Shown: positions 43,191 through 52,297 of the stretch, one piece after another
How the letters are laid out: each line of letters starts with the position of its first letter
Position numbering within the stretch: the first letter of the stretch is position 1
From: Spirosoma pollinicola
Lineage (GTDB): Bacteria > Bacteroidota > Bacteroidia > Cytophagales > Spirosomataceae
DNA: 64,000 nucleotides
Direction of reading: 5' to 3'
NCBI RefSeq assembly: GCF_002831565.1
Contig: NZ_CP025096.1
Span: 6,377,014-6,441,013, forward strand
Position numbers and translations under genes: made by a program
The notes under the pieces: generated by a model
The model's database searches: none
The model's input: the letters and a program-made list of their open reading frames with translations, nothing else
What the model was told of the DNA's origin: nothing

Positions 43191-46100
43191 ATGAAACACA
43201 CTTTACGAGAAAAGGCAAAAATCTGCTTCCTGGCGCTCTGGTCTATATTGCTGATTAGCCATGCAACGCAGGCGCAGGACCACCGGCTAACAGGTAGGGT
43301 CACATCAGGCAAAGATCAGCAACCCATTCCAGGCGTTAATATCCTGGTAAGAAATACCCAGTTAGGGACTACTACCGATGGTAATGGCAACTTCACGCTG
43401 AATGTTCCGGCTAATGCAACGCTGGTCTTTAGTGCCATTGGGTATGCAGGCAGCACCGTGGATGTTGGCAATAAGACCCAGCTAAACGTTACCCTTCAGG
43501 AAGCCGAGCAGAGCTTGGGCGAAGTTGTTGTAACCGCACTTGGTATCAAGAAAGAAGCCAAACGCCTGGGCTATGCTACGGCCATTGTCAACCCCGAGCA
43601 GGTAACAACCAATCGATCGGTTAACTTTATCAATGCGCTACAGGGCAAAATTGCCGGGGTAAATATCTCCAGCTTAGGCACGGGCGCTGCGGGAACAAGT
43701 AAGATTCGTATTCGGGGTCAGTCGTCGTTCTCAGGACAAAATTCGCCCCTGATCGTTATCAATGGCGTACCGGTCGATAACACCAACTTTGGGCAGAACA
43801 ACGGCAACACGGGCAGTGATAACTCCATTGGTAGCCGCGACCGGAACTACTCCGATGGTGGCGACGGACTATCATCCATCAACCCCGACGATATTGAAGG
43901 TATGACCGTTTTGAAAGGGGGTACTGCTGCGGCTCTGTACGGCTCCCGTGCTAAAGATGGCGCTATTCTGATTACAACGAAAACAAAGGGTACGGGACAG
44001 GGAATTGGGGTAACCTATAACATGAACTATACGAGTGATCACCCGCTCGACTACACGGATTACCAGTATGAATACGGGCAGGGTGAATATGGCGTTCGGC
44101 CCACGGCCCCAAATCCAACATCGGGCGTGTGGAGCTTTGGCGAGAAGTTTGCCGGTCAGACACAGGTGTTATTTGGTGGGCTAACGGTGCCTTATGCTCC
44201 TGTGCGTAACCGGATCAACACTTTTTATCGGGATGGTTCGACTATGACCAACTCCATTGCGGTTTCGTCGGGCAATGAAAAAGGAGGATTCAACCTCTCT
44301 GTTTCTAATCTGGACAATAAGGGCATTACCCGAAATAACTCATTTAACCGCAAAACCATCAACCTTGGGTTTAGCTACAACCTCTCCCCGCGCCTTTCTG
44401 TAACGGGTTCGATGAACTACTCCAACGAGTATAACAAAAACCCGCCCCAGATTGCTCAACAGGATAACAGTACGCCTACCGTTATCTACACGCTGGCCAA
44501 CTCTATGCCGCTCGACGTGCTGGAAGCGAATCAGATCAATCCGGCAACAGGTAATGAGTTCATTTACTCCCGGTTCATGAACCGGACAAACCCTTATTTC
44601 GTCCTTAACAACAAGTTTGAGAACATCCGTCGGGATCGCCTGTTCGGCAACATTTCGGCCCGCTATAACGTCACCGACTGGTTGTATGTTCAGGGGCGTG
44701 TAGGGCAGGATTACTGGTCCCGCGATCAGGACTATAACTTCCCAACGGGTCAGGCTTCGCTGGCCGCAGCACCGGCCGGTTTTGTTAACGGGGCCTATGT
44801 ACAGGAAGCCCGCCGATTCCGCGAAGTCAACACCGATTTCCTGATTGGGGCCAACCGCAAATTTGGCGTCATCGGCATTGATCTGACTTTGGGCGGCAAC
44901 CAACTCTATCGCCGGTCGGATTTGAATAGTGTTCTGGCAACTGATTTTGTTGTTCGGGGGCTTTACACGCCACAGAATGGCCGGGTAAAAGATCCGCAGT
45001 ATAGTCTGAGCGAACGTAAAGTGAACTCGTTGTACGGAGCCGCCGAAATATCTTACAAAGACGTTCTCTTTCTGAACGGAACCGTCCGGAACGACTGGTT
45101 CTCGACGCTGTCTCCGGCAAACCGCAGTATCTTATATCCGTCGGTAACGGGTAGCTTCGTCTTTTCGCAAGCCTTCAATAATTTACCCAGTTGGCTGAAC
45201 TTCGGTAAGTTACGGGCGGCTTATGCCGAAGTGGGTAGTGATGGCGATGTAGGCCCCTATTCGAACAACTTGTTTTATGGCGTCAATGCCAATTTATTCC
45301 CCAACCCGTCGGGCAATGGCCAGCCGGTAGGGTTCATTACCTCCAACACGGTTCCCAGTGCCACGCTGAAACCAAGCCGGGTTGCCGAAACTGAAGTAGG
45401 GCTGGAGTTGAAACTGTTCAACAACCGGGTGGGCCTGGATGTAGCCGTGTACAACAAAATTACCAGCGACCAAATCGTTGCCAAACAATCCTCTGATGCG
45501 TCTGGCTACACAAGCTCGCTCATAAATAGTGGCCAAAGCCGCAACCAGGGTATTGAAGTTTTGCTAAATATGTCGCCGGTTCGGACAAAGAATTTCTCGT
45601 GGGACGTAACCCTGAATGGTTCCTATAACCAGACCAAATTGCTAAAGTTATTGACCGATACGCCGGGCGAGCAAATTGTGGTGGGTACGGGCATTTATGT
45701 TGGTGAACTCCGCCAGGTGGTCGGTCAGCAATTAGGCCAGTTGTACACCTATGGTTATAAACGTGATGCGCAGGGCCAGTTGATCAACGGAACAGATGGC
45801 CTTCCTGTCCGTACCGATGCGCCGGTTTCATTTGGTTCAGCTCTGCCCCGTTTTATAGGCGGTATTACTAATGGCTTCAATTATAAAGGGGTGAGTTTAT
45901 CCTTCCTGATCGACTTCAAACTGGGTGGAAAAATGATATCAGGCACCAACCTGAATGCTTTCCGCCATGGCCTGCAAAAGGAAACCTTAATTGGACGCGG
46001 AGAAGCGGATAACAAAATGGTTGGCCCTGGCGTAAACGCCAATGGCGAAGTAAATGCGGTGCGTGCTTTTGTGCAGGATTACTATTCGGTAGGGCGCTCC

Positions 46101-46376
46101 AAGAGTCTCGGCGAACAGGTGGTTTATGACGCTGGTTTATGGAAACTTCGCCAGATCAGCCTCGGCTATGACTTCACGAAGGTGCTGCCTAAAAATCTGT
46201 TTATCAAAGGTGTACGCCTGAGCGCAGTAGCGAATAACGTAGCCATCCTGAAAAAGTGGGTACCCAACATGGACCCTGAGCAGTTCGGTTTTAGCTCCGA
46301 TAATTTGATTGGTCTGGAATCAACAGGCTTGCCTACAACCCGCAGTATAGGCTTTAACCTGAATGTTAAATTCTAA
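43191..46376 (+). CDS. SusC/RagA-family TonB-linked outer membrane protein
   Basis: A 1,061-residue outer-membrane transporter. After the leader comes a carboxypeptidase-like regulatory domain (LTGRVTSGKDQQPIPGVNIL). The plug shows GEVVVTALGIKKE and the RIRGQSSF region, and a 22-strand barrel follows, ending in RSIGFNLNVKF. The protein imports oligosaccharides or peptides with energy from TonB. Its partner lipoprotein starts 22 bases downstream. No glycoside hydrolase is adjacent, so the substrate is unclear. The nearest carbohydrate enzyme is the six-hairpin glycosidase at 55-57.7 kb, which is transcribed in the other direction. Confidence 0.95.
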   Translation: MKHTLREKAKICFLALWSILLISHATQAQDHRLTGRVTSGKDQQPIPGVNILVRNTQLGTTTDGNGNFTLNVPANATLVFSAIGYAGSTVDVGNKTQLNVTLQEAEQSLGEVVVTALGIKKEAKRLGYATAIVNPEQVTTNRSVNFINALQGKIAGVNISSLGTGAAGTSKIRIRGQSSFSGQNSPLIVINGVPVDNTNFGQNNGNTGSDNSIGSRDRNYSDGGDGLSSINPDDIEGMTVLKGGTAAALYGSRAKDGAILITTKTKGTGQGIGVTYNMNYTSDHPLDYTDYQYEYGQGEYGVRPTAPNPTSGVWSFGEKFAGQTQVLFGGLTVPYAPVRNRINTFYRDGSTMTNSIAVSSGNEKGGFNLSVSNLDNKGITRNNSFNRKTINLGFSYNLSPRLSVTGSMNYSNEYNKNPPQIAQQDNSTPTVIYTLANSMPLDVLEANQINPATGNEFIYSRFMNRTNPYFVLNNKFENIRRDRLFGNISARYNVTDWLYVQGRVGQDYWSRDQDYNFPTGQASLAAAPAGFVNGAYVQEARRFREVNTDFLIGANRKFGVIGIDLTLGGNQLYRRSDLNSVLATDFVVRGLYTPQNGRVKDPQYSLSERKVNSLYGAAEISYKDVLFLNGTVRNDWFSTLSPANRSILYPSVTGSFVFSQAFNNLPSWLNFGKLRAAYAEVGSDGDVGPYSNNLFYGVNANLFPNPSGNGQPVGFITSNTVPSATLKPSRVAETEVGLELKLFNNRVGLDVAVYNKITSDQIVAKQSSDASGYTSSLINSGQSRNQGIEVLLNMSPVRTKNFSWDVTLNGSYNQTKLLKLLTDTPGEQIVVGTGIYVGELRQVVGQQLGQLYTYGYKRDAQGQLINGTDGLPVRTDAPVSFGSALPRFIGGITNGFNYKGVSLSFLIDFKLGGKMISGTNLNAFRHGLQKETLIGRGEADNKMVGPGVNANGEVNAVRAFVQDYYSVGRSKSLGEQVVYDAGLWKLRQISLGYDFTKVLPKNLFIKGVRLSAVANNVAILKKWVPNMDPEQFGFSSDNLIGLESTGLPTTRSIGFNLNVKF

Positions 46377-46398
46377 AAGCCCCAACTTTATTACTTCC

Positions 46399-47931
46399 AT
46401 GAAAAAGACACTTTTATATATACCGCTGGTTGCCCTGCTCTTTACGACGAGCAGTTGCGATAAAGGGTTTGACGAATTGAACATCAACCCAACGGCGGCA
46501 ACAGCGCTTAACCCCGTTTTCACGTTCAACAATGCCATGATTGGCACCTCCTTTCCGGGAAGTATACTAACTTTCGAAGAGCCTACTGTTCAGCAGATGT
46601 TCACCCCGAACTCAGGCATCGTTGCCGGGGGTAATTTTAATATCGACAACCGGGGCCCATCGGGTGTGAATGGGGGTATCTGGCGGCAATATTACCAGAA
46701 CGTCGTTCGCTATCTGGTCGATGTTATCAACCAAACCAAGTCAGATGCTAACCGGGCCAATCTGTATAACATGACCCGTATCTGGAAGGCATATACCTTT
46801 AGTGTACTGACAGATACCTACGGCGATATCCCTTACAGTCAGGCGGGTGTAGGCTATATTTCGGCTAATGTAACGCCGAAGTATGACACACAGGAGAGCA
46901 TTTATAATGATCTGATTAAGGAGCTGACCGAGGCTACAGCTGCACTAGATGCCACAAAGCCAACCGAAGCCGGTGAAATTACGTATGGGGGCGACATTAC
47001 GAAATGGAAAAAATTCGGCAATTCGCTGCTGCTTCGCGTGGGTATGCGCCTGTCGAAAGTGAATGCGACTCTGGCACAATCGACGGTCCAGAAAGCTATT
47101 GCAGGTGGGCTCATGGTCTCCAACGCCGACAACGCGCTGGTTCGTAACAATGCCAACTACACCAATAACGTAGGGGCTACCGTCAACTCGACCGAAGCAG
47201 CCAACTACTACCTGACGAAAACCTTCGTAGACTATCTTAAATCAACCTCCGACCCTCGTCTGGTTTCTATTGCCGTTCGATATGTAGGGGCAAAAAGTGG
47301 TCCTGAACAAACGGCCACCCTGGCCAGTCGTGATCCGGCTACGCAGATCGGAATGCCCCTTGGCTACGACAACGGCACCATTCCAGCCCGCGCCACCATC
47401 GATCTTGGTATCCCGTTCTTTTATGGATACTCACAGTTAGACCGTACTCGTATGGGTAGTCAGTTTGCGCCCTGCTATCTGGTCACTTACGCCCAAACAC
47501 AACTGTTACTGGCCGAAGCAGCCCAGCGCACCTGGACGACAGGCAATGCCGCCGACTACTACAATGCGGGGGTTACGGCACACATGAAACAGCTAGCCGA
47601 TTATGGAACGACATCGGCGGTAGCAGATGCCGACATCAGCACCTACCTGACCAAAAATCCGTATGTGGCGGCTAAAGGGCTTGAATTGATCAATACGCAA
47701 TACTGGATAGCCTCTTTCCTGAACGGCCCCGAGGTATTCGCCAATTTCCGGCGGAGTGGCTTTCCTACACTGACGCCTAACCCCTATCCGGGCAAAGAGA
47801 TAAAAGGCAATTTCATTAATCGCTTATCCTACCCGGATTCGGAGCAGTCAGTAAATACCGCTAACCGGCAGGAAGCTGTTGCCCGGCAGGGAGCAGACAA
47901 CCTGGACACTCACGTTTGGTGGGATAAATAG
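46399..47931 (+). CDS. SusD/RagB-like outer membrane lipoprotein (SusD-like_2)
   Basis: About 510 residues from the ATG at 46399. The longer frame runs into the SusC gene; the chosen start gives a lipobox signal (MKKTLLYIPLVALLFTTSSC). The TPR-type ligand-binding fold is seen in MTRIWKAYTFSVLTDTYGDIPYSQA, YDTQESIYNDLIKELTEA and LLLRVGMRLSKV. It caps the SusC barrel and captures the nutrient at the cell surface. A perfect 28-base palindrome follows 8 bases after its stop. Confidence 0.94.
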   Translation: MKKTLLYIPLVALLFTTSSCDKGFDELNINPTAATALNPVFTFNNAMIGTSFPGSILTFEEPTVQQMFTPNSGIVAGGNFNIDNRGPSGVNGGIWRQYYQNVVRYLVDVINQTKSDANRANLYNMTRIWKAYTFSVLTDTYGDIPYSQAGVGYISANVTPKYDTQESIYNDLIKELTEATAALDATKPTEAGEITYGGDITKWKKFGNSLLLRVGMRLSKVNATLAQSTVQKAIAGGLMVSNADNALVRNNANYTNNVGATVNSTEAANYYLTKTFVDYLKSTSDPRLVSIAVRYVGAKSGPEQTATLASRDPATQIGMPLGYDNGTIPARATIDLGIPFFYGYSQLDRTRMGSQFAPCYLVTYAQTQLLLAEAAQRTWTTGNAADYYNAGVTAHMKQLADYGTTSAVADADISTYLTKNPYVAAKGLELINTQYWIASFLNGPEVFANFRRSGFPTLTPNPYPGKEIKGNFINRLSYPDSEQSVNTANRQEAVARQGADNLDTHVWWDK

Positions 47932-47939
47932 AGTAGAGT

Positions 47940-47967
47940 ACTAGAGCGGGTGGCCACCCGCTCTAGT
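47940..47967. terminator. Perfect 28-base palindrome between convergent genes
   Basis: The two 14-base arms ACTAGAGCGGGTGG (47940-47953) and its complement (47954-47967) meet without a spacer. It separates SusD from the convergent EgtD gene and overlaps the latter's stop codon (47963-47965), so it is partly coding. A related GCGGGT...ACCCGC unit lies at 50506-50521. Confidence 0.8.
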
Positions 47968-48976
47968 GTTTTTCAAACACTACATCAGCAAAGTAGCTCT
48001 TGCCATCAGTGAACCAGCCTGTCATAGCAAAGCCCGTTTGTCGGGCGAGTTCCTCGATCTGGTTCCGGGTGAATTTTCGGGAAATCTCGGTATGAATGAT
48101 TTCGCCGTATTGAAACGGCACCTGCATACCAAGCGCGTTAACATCTACCGTTTGCGCTTTCTGGCTCACTAGATACGAGCGAGCTTCACCGTTTTCGGGA
48201 TTATAGGTTTCGTAATGATCGAAAGCAGCCAGATCGAAATTAGCGTCGAGGTCGCGGTTTATTCGCCGGAGCAGGTTCAGGTTGAACGCCCGCGTCAATC
48301 CCTGACGATCATTATAGGCCGTATGAATAATGGCAGGGTGCTTTTGCAAATCGAAACCAGTAAGTACCAAATCGCCCGGCTGAAGGCGGTCATGGAGCTG
48401 CTGATAAAACGCTATAGCCTCATCGGGTGCGAAGTTGCCAATATTAGACCCCAGAAAGAGAACCACTTTCCGACTGTTGCTCTCACTCGATAGCAGCTCA
48501 AGGGCGCTGAAGTAATCATCGTGCCGCGGATTAAGCTGCAAATCGGGCCACTGCTTCCGTAAATCAACAACTAATCCTTCAAGGGCATCCACCGAAATAT
48601 CAATGGGTGCATAGGTAAAATCGGCTTGCTGGTCTTCGAAGTGTCCAATCAGAATTTTCGTTTTCAGCCCATCTCCTGCACCTAATTCCACCAATTCGAA
48701 TGGGCGATTATCGAGCATAAACTGCCGGAGCAAATCAGCTTTGTGCGTATCCAGCACTTCATACTCAGACCGGGTCAGGTAGTAGTCTGGGGAGCGCATG
48801 ATTTCGGCAAAAATCCTGCTCCCTTCGGCATCATAAAAAAAACGCGACGACAGGCGTTTAGGCGTTTGCTGTAAGCCTGTACGTACTTCATCAACTAATG
48901 CCGGATCAATATCACTACTAACTGTTTGTGGTTCCAAAGCTATTGATTCGCTAAACGTATTCCGGTATATTGCCAT
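47963..48976 (-). CDS. egtD: L-histidine N-alpha-methyltransferase (EgtD)
   Basis: A 337-residue SAM-dependent methyltransferase. Recognisable segments are SRFFYDAEGSRIFAEI, the SAM-binding ELGAGDGLKTKIL, LFLGSNIGNF, YNDRQGLTRAFN and the C-terminal GMQVPFQYGEIIHTEISRKF. EgtD trimethylates histidine to hercynine, the first step of ergothioneine synthesis. Its start overlaps the end of egtB by 37 bases, so the two are translated together. Confidence 0.9.
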   Translation of the reverse strand: MAIYRNTFSESIALEPQTVSSDIDPALVDEVRTGLQQTPKRLSSRFFYDAEGSRIFAEIMRSPDYYLTRSEYEVLDTHKADLLRQFMLDNRPFELVELGAGDGLKTKILIGHFEDQQADFTYAPIDISVDALEGLVVDLRKQWPDLQLNPRHDDYFSALELLSSESNSRKVVLFLGSNIGNFAPDEAIAFYQQLHDRLQPGDLVLTGFDLQKHPAIIHTAYNDRQGLTRAFNLNLLRRINRDLDANFDLAAFDHYETYNPENGEARSYLVSQKAQTVDVNALGMQVPFQYGEIIHTEISRKFTRNQIEELARQTGFAMTGWFTDGKSYFADVVFEKH

Positions 48977-50160
48977 CGTTTGTCGGGTTGAAAAAAATTG
49001 CGGTACGTTGGTCGGGAATGACCCTCGGACGTAGCTACCGATGCCCCGCGTAAAACCATCTGGCTACTCATAAATTTGCCGTTGTATTCACCCACGGCCC
49101 CTTCGGCAGTAATAAAGCCGGGATAAGGCAGGTAAGCAGAGTTCGTCCACTCCCACCGGGCGCCCCAATTGAGTTGTTGATTTGAATCCACGGCGGCCGA
49201 GTCCACGGCGGCAACTTCCCACTCGAATTCGGTTGGCAGGCGTTGGCCTTTCCAACGTGCGTAGGCATCGGCTTCGTAGTGGCTTACATGGCAAACCGGC
49301 GCATCCAGATCAACAGGCTTCAGACCGTCGAAGGTATAATTCCACCACTCGCCATCAACCTGATGCCAATATAAAGGTGCCTGAACAGCATTTGTTTTTA
49401 CCCACGCCCAGCCATCAGAAAGCCAGTGCCGGAAGTTCTGATAGCCTCCCGCTTCCACAAAGGCCAGATACGCTTCATTCGTAACCAGATTTCCGGCAAG
49501 CGTCGTTTTGTTGAGGTACACTTTGTGTGCGCCCACTTCATTATCGAAGTAGAACGAACCAGGCTGCTGATTTTCATTTGCTTGATAACCAACGGTGTAA
49601 ATTCCTTCGGGAATGACCAAAGACGGGCGTGAAACCGACAACGGATTTTCCAGAATGGGCATCTTAATGGCGGGCTGCAATGGATTGTGGCCCAGAATAA
49701 ACTTGATATCGGTAATGAGCAGTTCCTGGTGTTGCTGCTCGTGGTTCAGGCCGAGAATAATTAGTGCGTGAAGTTCGGGCGATAGGTCGGCTGTGTCCAG
49801 AAAACGACTCATTTGCTCGTCTACATACGCGCGGTAGGCATACACACCCGCTACGGTTGGACGGCTGAGGTTACCCCGGTCGGTTCGCAGAACGCGCTTT
49901 CCAACTGTTTCGTAATAGCTGTTGAAAACGTAGCTGAAATCCTGATGAAAAATGCGGTAATGGGGCGCATTAGGAACCAGTACAAAGTTTTCCCAAAACC
50001 AGGTCGTATGCCCTAAATGCCATTTCGGCGGACTAACATCGGCAACGGGCTGAACCACATAATCTTCGGTTTCGAGCCCCCGGCATATAGCCTCAGAATG
50101 AAGCCGTACGCGGTAATAGTGTTCGGTAAGCGTTTGTTCGGCAATCATTCTTATTGTCAT
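48940..50160 (-). CDS. egtB: Ergothioneine biosynthesis sulfoxide synthase (EgtB)
   Basis: A 406-residue iron enzyme. A DinB_2-like N-terminal domain holds the metal histidines, with His51 in HLGHTTWF and the HxxxHxE site in LNHEQQHQELL (His140, His144). A formylglycine-generating-enzyme-like C-terminal domain follows (EVAAVDS, WEWTNSAYLPYPGF, VLRGASVATSEGHSRPTYRN). EgtB joins hercynine to cysteine or gamma-glutamylcysteine. EgtA, EgtC and EgtE are not seen nearby, so this may be the shorter cysteine-using route. A 9-base inverted repeat lies just upstream. Confidence 0.9.
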   Translation of the reverse strand: MTIRMIAEQTLTEHYYRVRLHSEAICRGLETEDYVVQPVADVSPPKWHLGHTTWFWENFVLVPNAPHYRIFHQDFSYVFNSYYETVGKRVLRTDRGNLSRPTVAGVYAYRAYVDEQMSRFLDTADLSPELHALIILGLNHEQQHQELLITDIKFILGHNPLQPAIKMPILENPLSVSRPSLVIPEGIYTVGYQANENQQPGSFYFDNEVGAHKVYLNKTTLAGNLVTNEAYLAFVEAGGYQNFRHWLSDGWAWVKTNAVQAPLYWHQVDGEWWNYTFDGLKPVDLDAPVCHVSHYEADAYARWKGQRLPTEFEWEVAAVDSAAVDSNQQLNWGARWEWTNSAYLPYPGFITAEGAVGEYNGKFMSSQMVLRGASVATSEGHSRPTYRNFFQPDKRWQYTGIRLANQ

Positions 50161-50164
50161 TAGG

Positions 50165-50190
50165 AGTTGTCCACTAGTCTATGGACAACT
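50165..50190. promoter_or_regulatory. Inverted repeat just upstream of egtB
   Basis: AGTTGTCCA (50165-50173) and TGGACAACT (50182-50190) are a perfect 9-base repeat with an 8-base spacer, starting 5 bases before the egtB start codon on the minus strand. It could be an operator, a translational hairpin or the terminator of the UBP zinc-finger gene. Confidence 0.5.
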
Positions 50191-50223
50191 CTGGTATTAA
50201 AAACGAAAAACTAAGGTTCTTGT

Positions 50224-50496
50224 TTAATACCCAACCATTTGCTCATCAACGTAACACCAAAACCAGCGTTCGCCCGGTTCGGCTGAGGCCACTACCGGGT
50301 GTCCGCTCGCATGAGAATGCTTTGTTGCATGGGTATTGGGCGATGAGTCGCAGCAGAGTGTTGTGCCGCACGTCTGGCACGTTCGTAAATGCACCCACGA
50401 ATCACCCGTTTTGATGCATTCTTCGCAAACGTATTCCTCAGCCAGACGAACTTCCGTCAGCGAGGAGAGATGAGAACAGAGAGTTGGTTTAAGCAT
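50224..50496 (-). CDS. UBP-type zinc finger protein
   Basis: A 90-residue protein from the ATG at 50496; a frame extending upstream runs through a palindrome and is unlikely. It has the ZnF-UBP pattern: Cys7 and His9 in LCSHL, Cys24 and Cys27 in VCEECI, Cys40 and Cys43 in RTCQTCG, Cys48, and His residues in HATKHSHASGH, followed by the RWFWCYVDE tail. In eukaryotes this fold binds ubiquitin C-termini. In bacteria it is found next to redox signalling genes, as here, where it follows the fused receiver-reductase by 60 bases. Confidence 0.85.
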   Translation of the reverse strand: MLKPTLCSHLSSLTEVRLAEEYVCEECIKTGDSWVHLRTCQTCGTTLCCDSSPNTHATKHSHASGHPVVASAEPGERWFWCYVDEQMVGY

Positions 50497-50505
50497 AAAA
50501 GTTGA

Positions 50506-50521
50506 GCGGGTGGAAACCCGC
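50506..50521. repeat. Short REP-like palindrome upstream of the UBP zinc-finger gene
   Basis: GCGGGT (50506-50511) and ACCCGC (50516-50521) form a hairpin with a 4-base loop. The same core occurs in the palindrome at 47940-47967. Confidence 0.55.
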
Positions 50522-50556
50522 ATTATAATTGAATGGCGAATTTTACCCGCCCCATG

Positions 50557-52218
50557 TTAGCTCTCGGCCAGATATTTGTGAACAAAGCTCACGGCCATAG
50601 CCCCTTCGCCCACGGCTGAAGCAACGCGGTTCATGGCTCCGGCCCGAACATCGCCAGCCGCAAAAATACCCGCGCTACAGGTTTCAAGGGAGAAGGGCTC
50701 CCGCTCATAGCGCCAGACCTGTTTAAAATCGGCGTACTTGGCCAGGTCGCGACCCGTGGCAATAAACCCTTTGGGGTCTTTTATAATGTCCATCTCGATC
50801 CAATCGGTCAGGGGTTTGGTGCCGATGAAAATAAAAAGGCCAGCCGCCTGTACGGTTCGGCGTTCTTTTGTGTTCATATCTTCCAGTACCAGACATTCCA
50901 GACGTTCATTTCCCAGTCCTTCCATCACCTCTGTACAACCCAGCACCGTAATATTTGGCGTCTTTTCGATCTGCTCGATCAGGTATTGCGACATGGTTTC
51001 GGACAGATCGGGCCGACGAACGCAGATAAAAACCTCCGATGCCGTTCGGGAGAGGTACATGGCTCCCTGCCCCGCCGAATTACCGCCCCCAACGATATAA
51101 ACCGGCTTGCCTTTAAAGGCAAAAGCCTCGGTCGTTGCGGCCCCGTAGTAGACACCCGCTCCCGTATATTTCTGGAGACTTTCGTTGTCCAGCTGGTGAT
51201 AAGACACGCCCGTACTGAGGATAATTGACCGCGCAATAACTTCGCTGCCGTTGCCCAGATCAATGTGTTTGTATTGCCCCTGCGACTTGATCGACATTAC
51301 TTCCTGAGGAGCCAGAAACTCCACACCAAAGCGTTGCGCCTGGGTAATGGCCCGTCGGGTAAGGTCGGCCCCGCTAAGGCCATTGGGGAAGCCGAGGTAA
51401 TTTTCGATTCGTGAACTGGTACCAGCCTGACCACCGGGAGCACGTTTGTCAATCAAGATCGTTTTTAATCCTTCCGAACCACCATACACCGCTGCCGCCA
51501 ATCCGGCTGGTCCGGCACCGATGATAGCCAGATCATACAACCCTTGGGATGCCTTGGGTTGCAGGCCCAGCTTTTCGCCCACATCGGCCAGTGTAGGCTG
51601 CCTGAGGGCGTTACCATCGCCAAGAATGACCACAGGAAGATCGCTTGTGGTCAATTTGTGCAAATCGAGGAGCTCCTGCGCTTGTGGATTATTCTCAATA
51701 TCGAGCCATTGATACGGGAACAGATTACCCGCCAGGAAATCCTTTAACTCATGCGAGCGGGGCGAAAACTGATACCCGATCAGTTTCAGACCTTCAAAAG
51801 CGGGCCGGTAATTCGACTGCCAGTCGCTCAGCAAATCGTCCAGCACGGGGTATAGCTTTTCTTCGGGTGGGTCCCAGGGTTTGGCAATGTAGTAATCCAG
51901 CTGCACGTCATTAATGGCCCGAACAGCCGCGTCGATGTCGGAGTAGGCCGTTAACAGCACCCGTTTGGCATTCGGAAACGCCTGCTTGGCCTGCATCAGA
52001 AACTCCACGCCCGTCATACTCGGCATTCGCTGATCTGACAAAAACAGGGCAACTTCCTCCCCTTTTTTCTTTAGTTCAGGCAAGGTATCGAGGGCTTCCT
52101 GTGCCGAACTCGTACACAGAATCCGATATTTTTTTCGGTATTGCTGCCGCAAATCGTGCTGAATCGCCTGCAACACCTGTTGATCGTCGTCGATGGAAAA
52201 GATGATTGGTAGTTTCAT
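50557..52218 (-). CDS. Fused receiver / glutaredoxin-like / thioredoxin reductase-like protein without CxxC
   Basis: About 553 residues from the ATG at 52218 (MKLPIIFSIDDDQQVL). The receiver (1-125) keeps Asp62 in LFLSDQRMP, Thr90 and Lys113. Residues 145-215 form a glutaredoxin-like domain (LIGYQFSPRSHELKDF to LPVVILGDG); its redox site reads SPRS instead of CPxC. The FAD/NAD part follows, with GAGPAGL (233-239), GGQAGTSSRIENYLGFP and GGGNSAGQGAMYL. The position of the CATC redox site of thioredoxin reductase reads YYGAAT (356-361). So both disulfides are missing while cofactor motifs are intact. It lies 79 bases after the cNMP-kinase gene. Confidence 0.9.
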   Translation of the reverse strand: MKLPIIFSIDDDQQVLQAIQHDLRQQYRKKYRILCTSSAQEALDTLPELKKKGEEVALFLSDQRMPSMTGVEFLMQAKQAFPNAKRVLLTAYSDIDAAVRAINDVQLDYYIAKPWDPPEEKLYPVLDDLLSDWQSNYRPAFEGLKLIGYQFSPRSHELKDFLAGNLFPYQWLDIENNPQAQELLDLHKLTTSDLPVVILGDGNALRQPTLADVGEKLGLQPKASQGLYDLAIIGAGPAGLAAAVYGGSEGLKTILIDKRAPGGQAGTSSRIENYLGFPNGLSGADLTRRAITQAQRFGVEFLAPQEVMSIKSQGQYKHIDLGNGSEVIARSIILSTGVSYHQLDNESLQKYTGAGVYYGAATTEAFAFKGKPVYIVGGGNSAGQGAMYLSRTASEVFICVRRPDLSETMSQYLIEQIEKTPNITVLGCTEVMEGLGNERLECLVLEDMNTKERRTVQAAGLFIFIGTKPLTDWIEMDIIKDPKGFIATGRDLAKYADFKQVWRYEREPFSLETCSAGIFAAGDVRAGAMNRVASAVGEGAMAVSFVHKYLAES

Positions 52219-52227
52219 AAGGTTTAA

Positions 52228-52292
52228 AGAGCGAAAGAGTGAAAGAGCGAAAGAGCGAAAGAAATGGCACGTCAGCCACTCTTTCACTCTCT
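52228..52292. repeat. GAAAGAG-type direct and inverted repeats
   Basis: Several copies of an 8-base GCGAAAGA/GTGAAAGA unit (about 52228-52260) face a CTCTTTCACTCT tract at about 52279-52290, forming an imperfect hairpin. It lies between the two genes of the kinase/receiver-reductase pair. Confidence 0.6.
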
Positions 52293-52297
52293 CGCCT

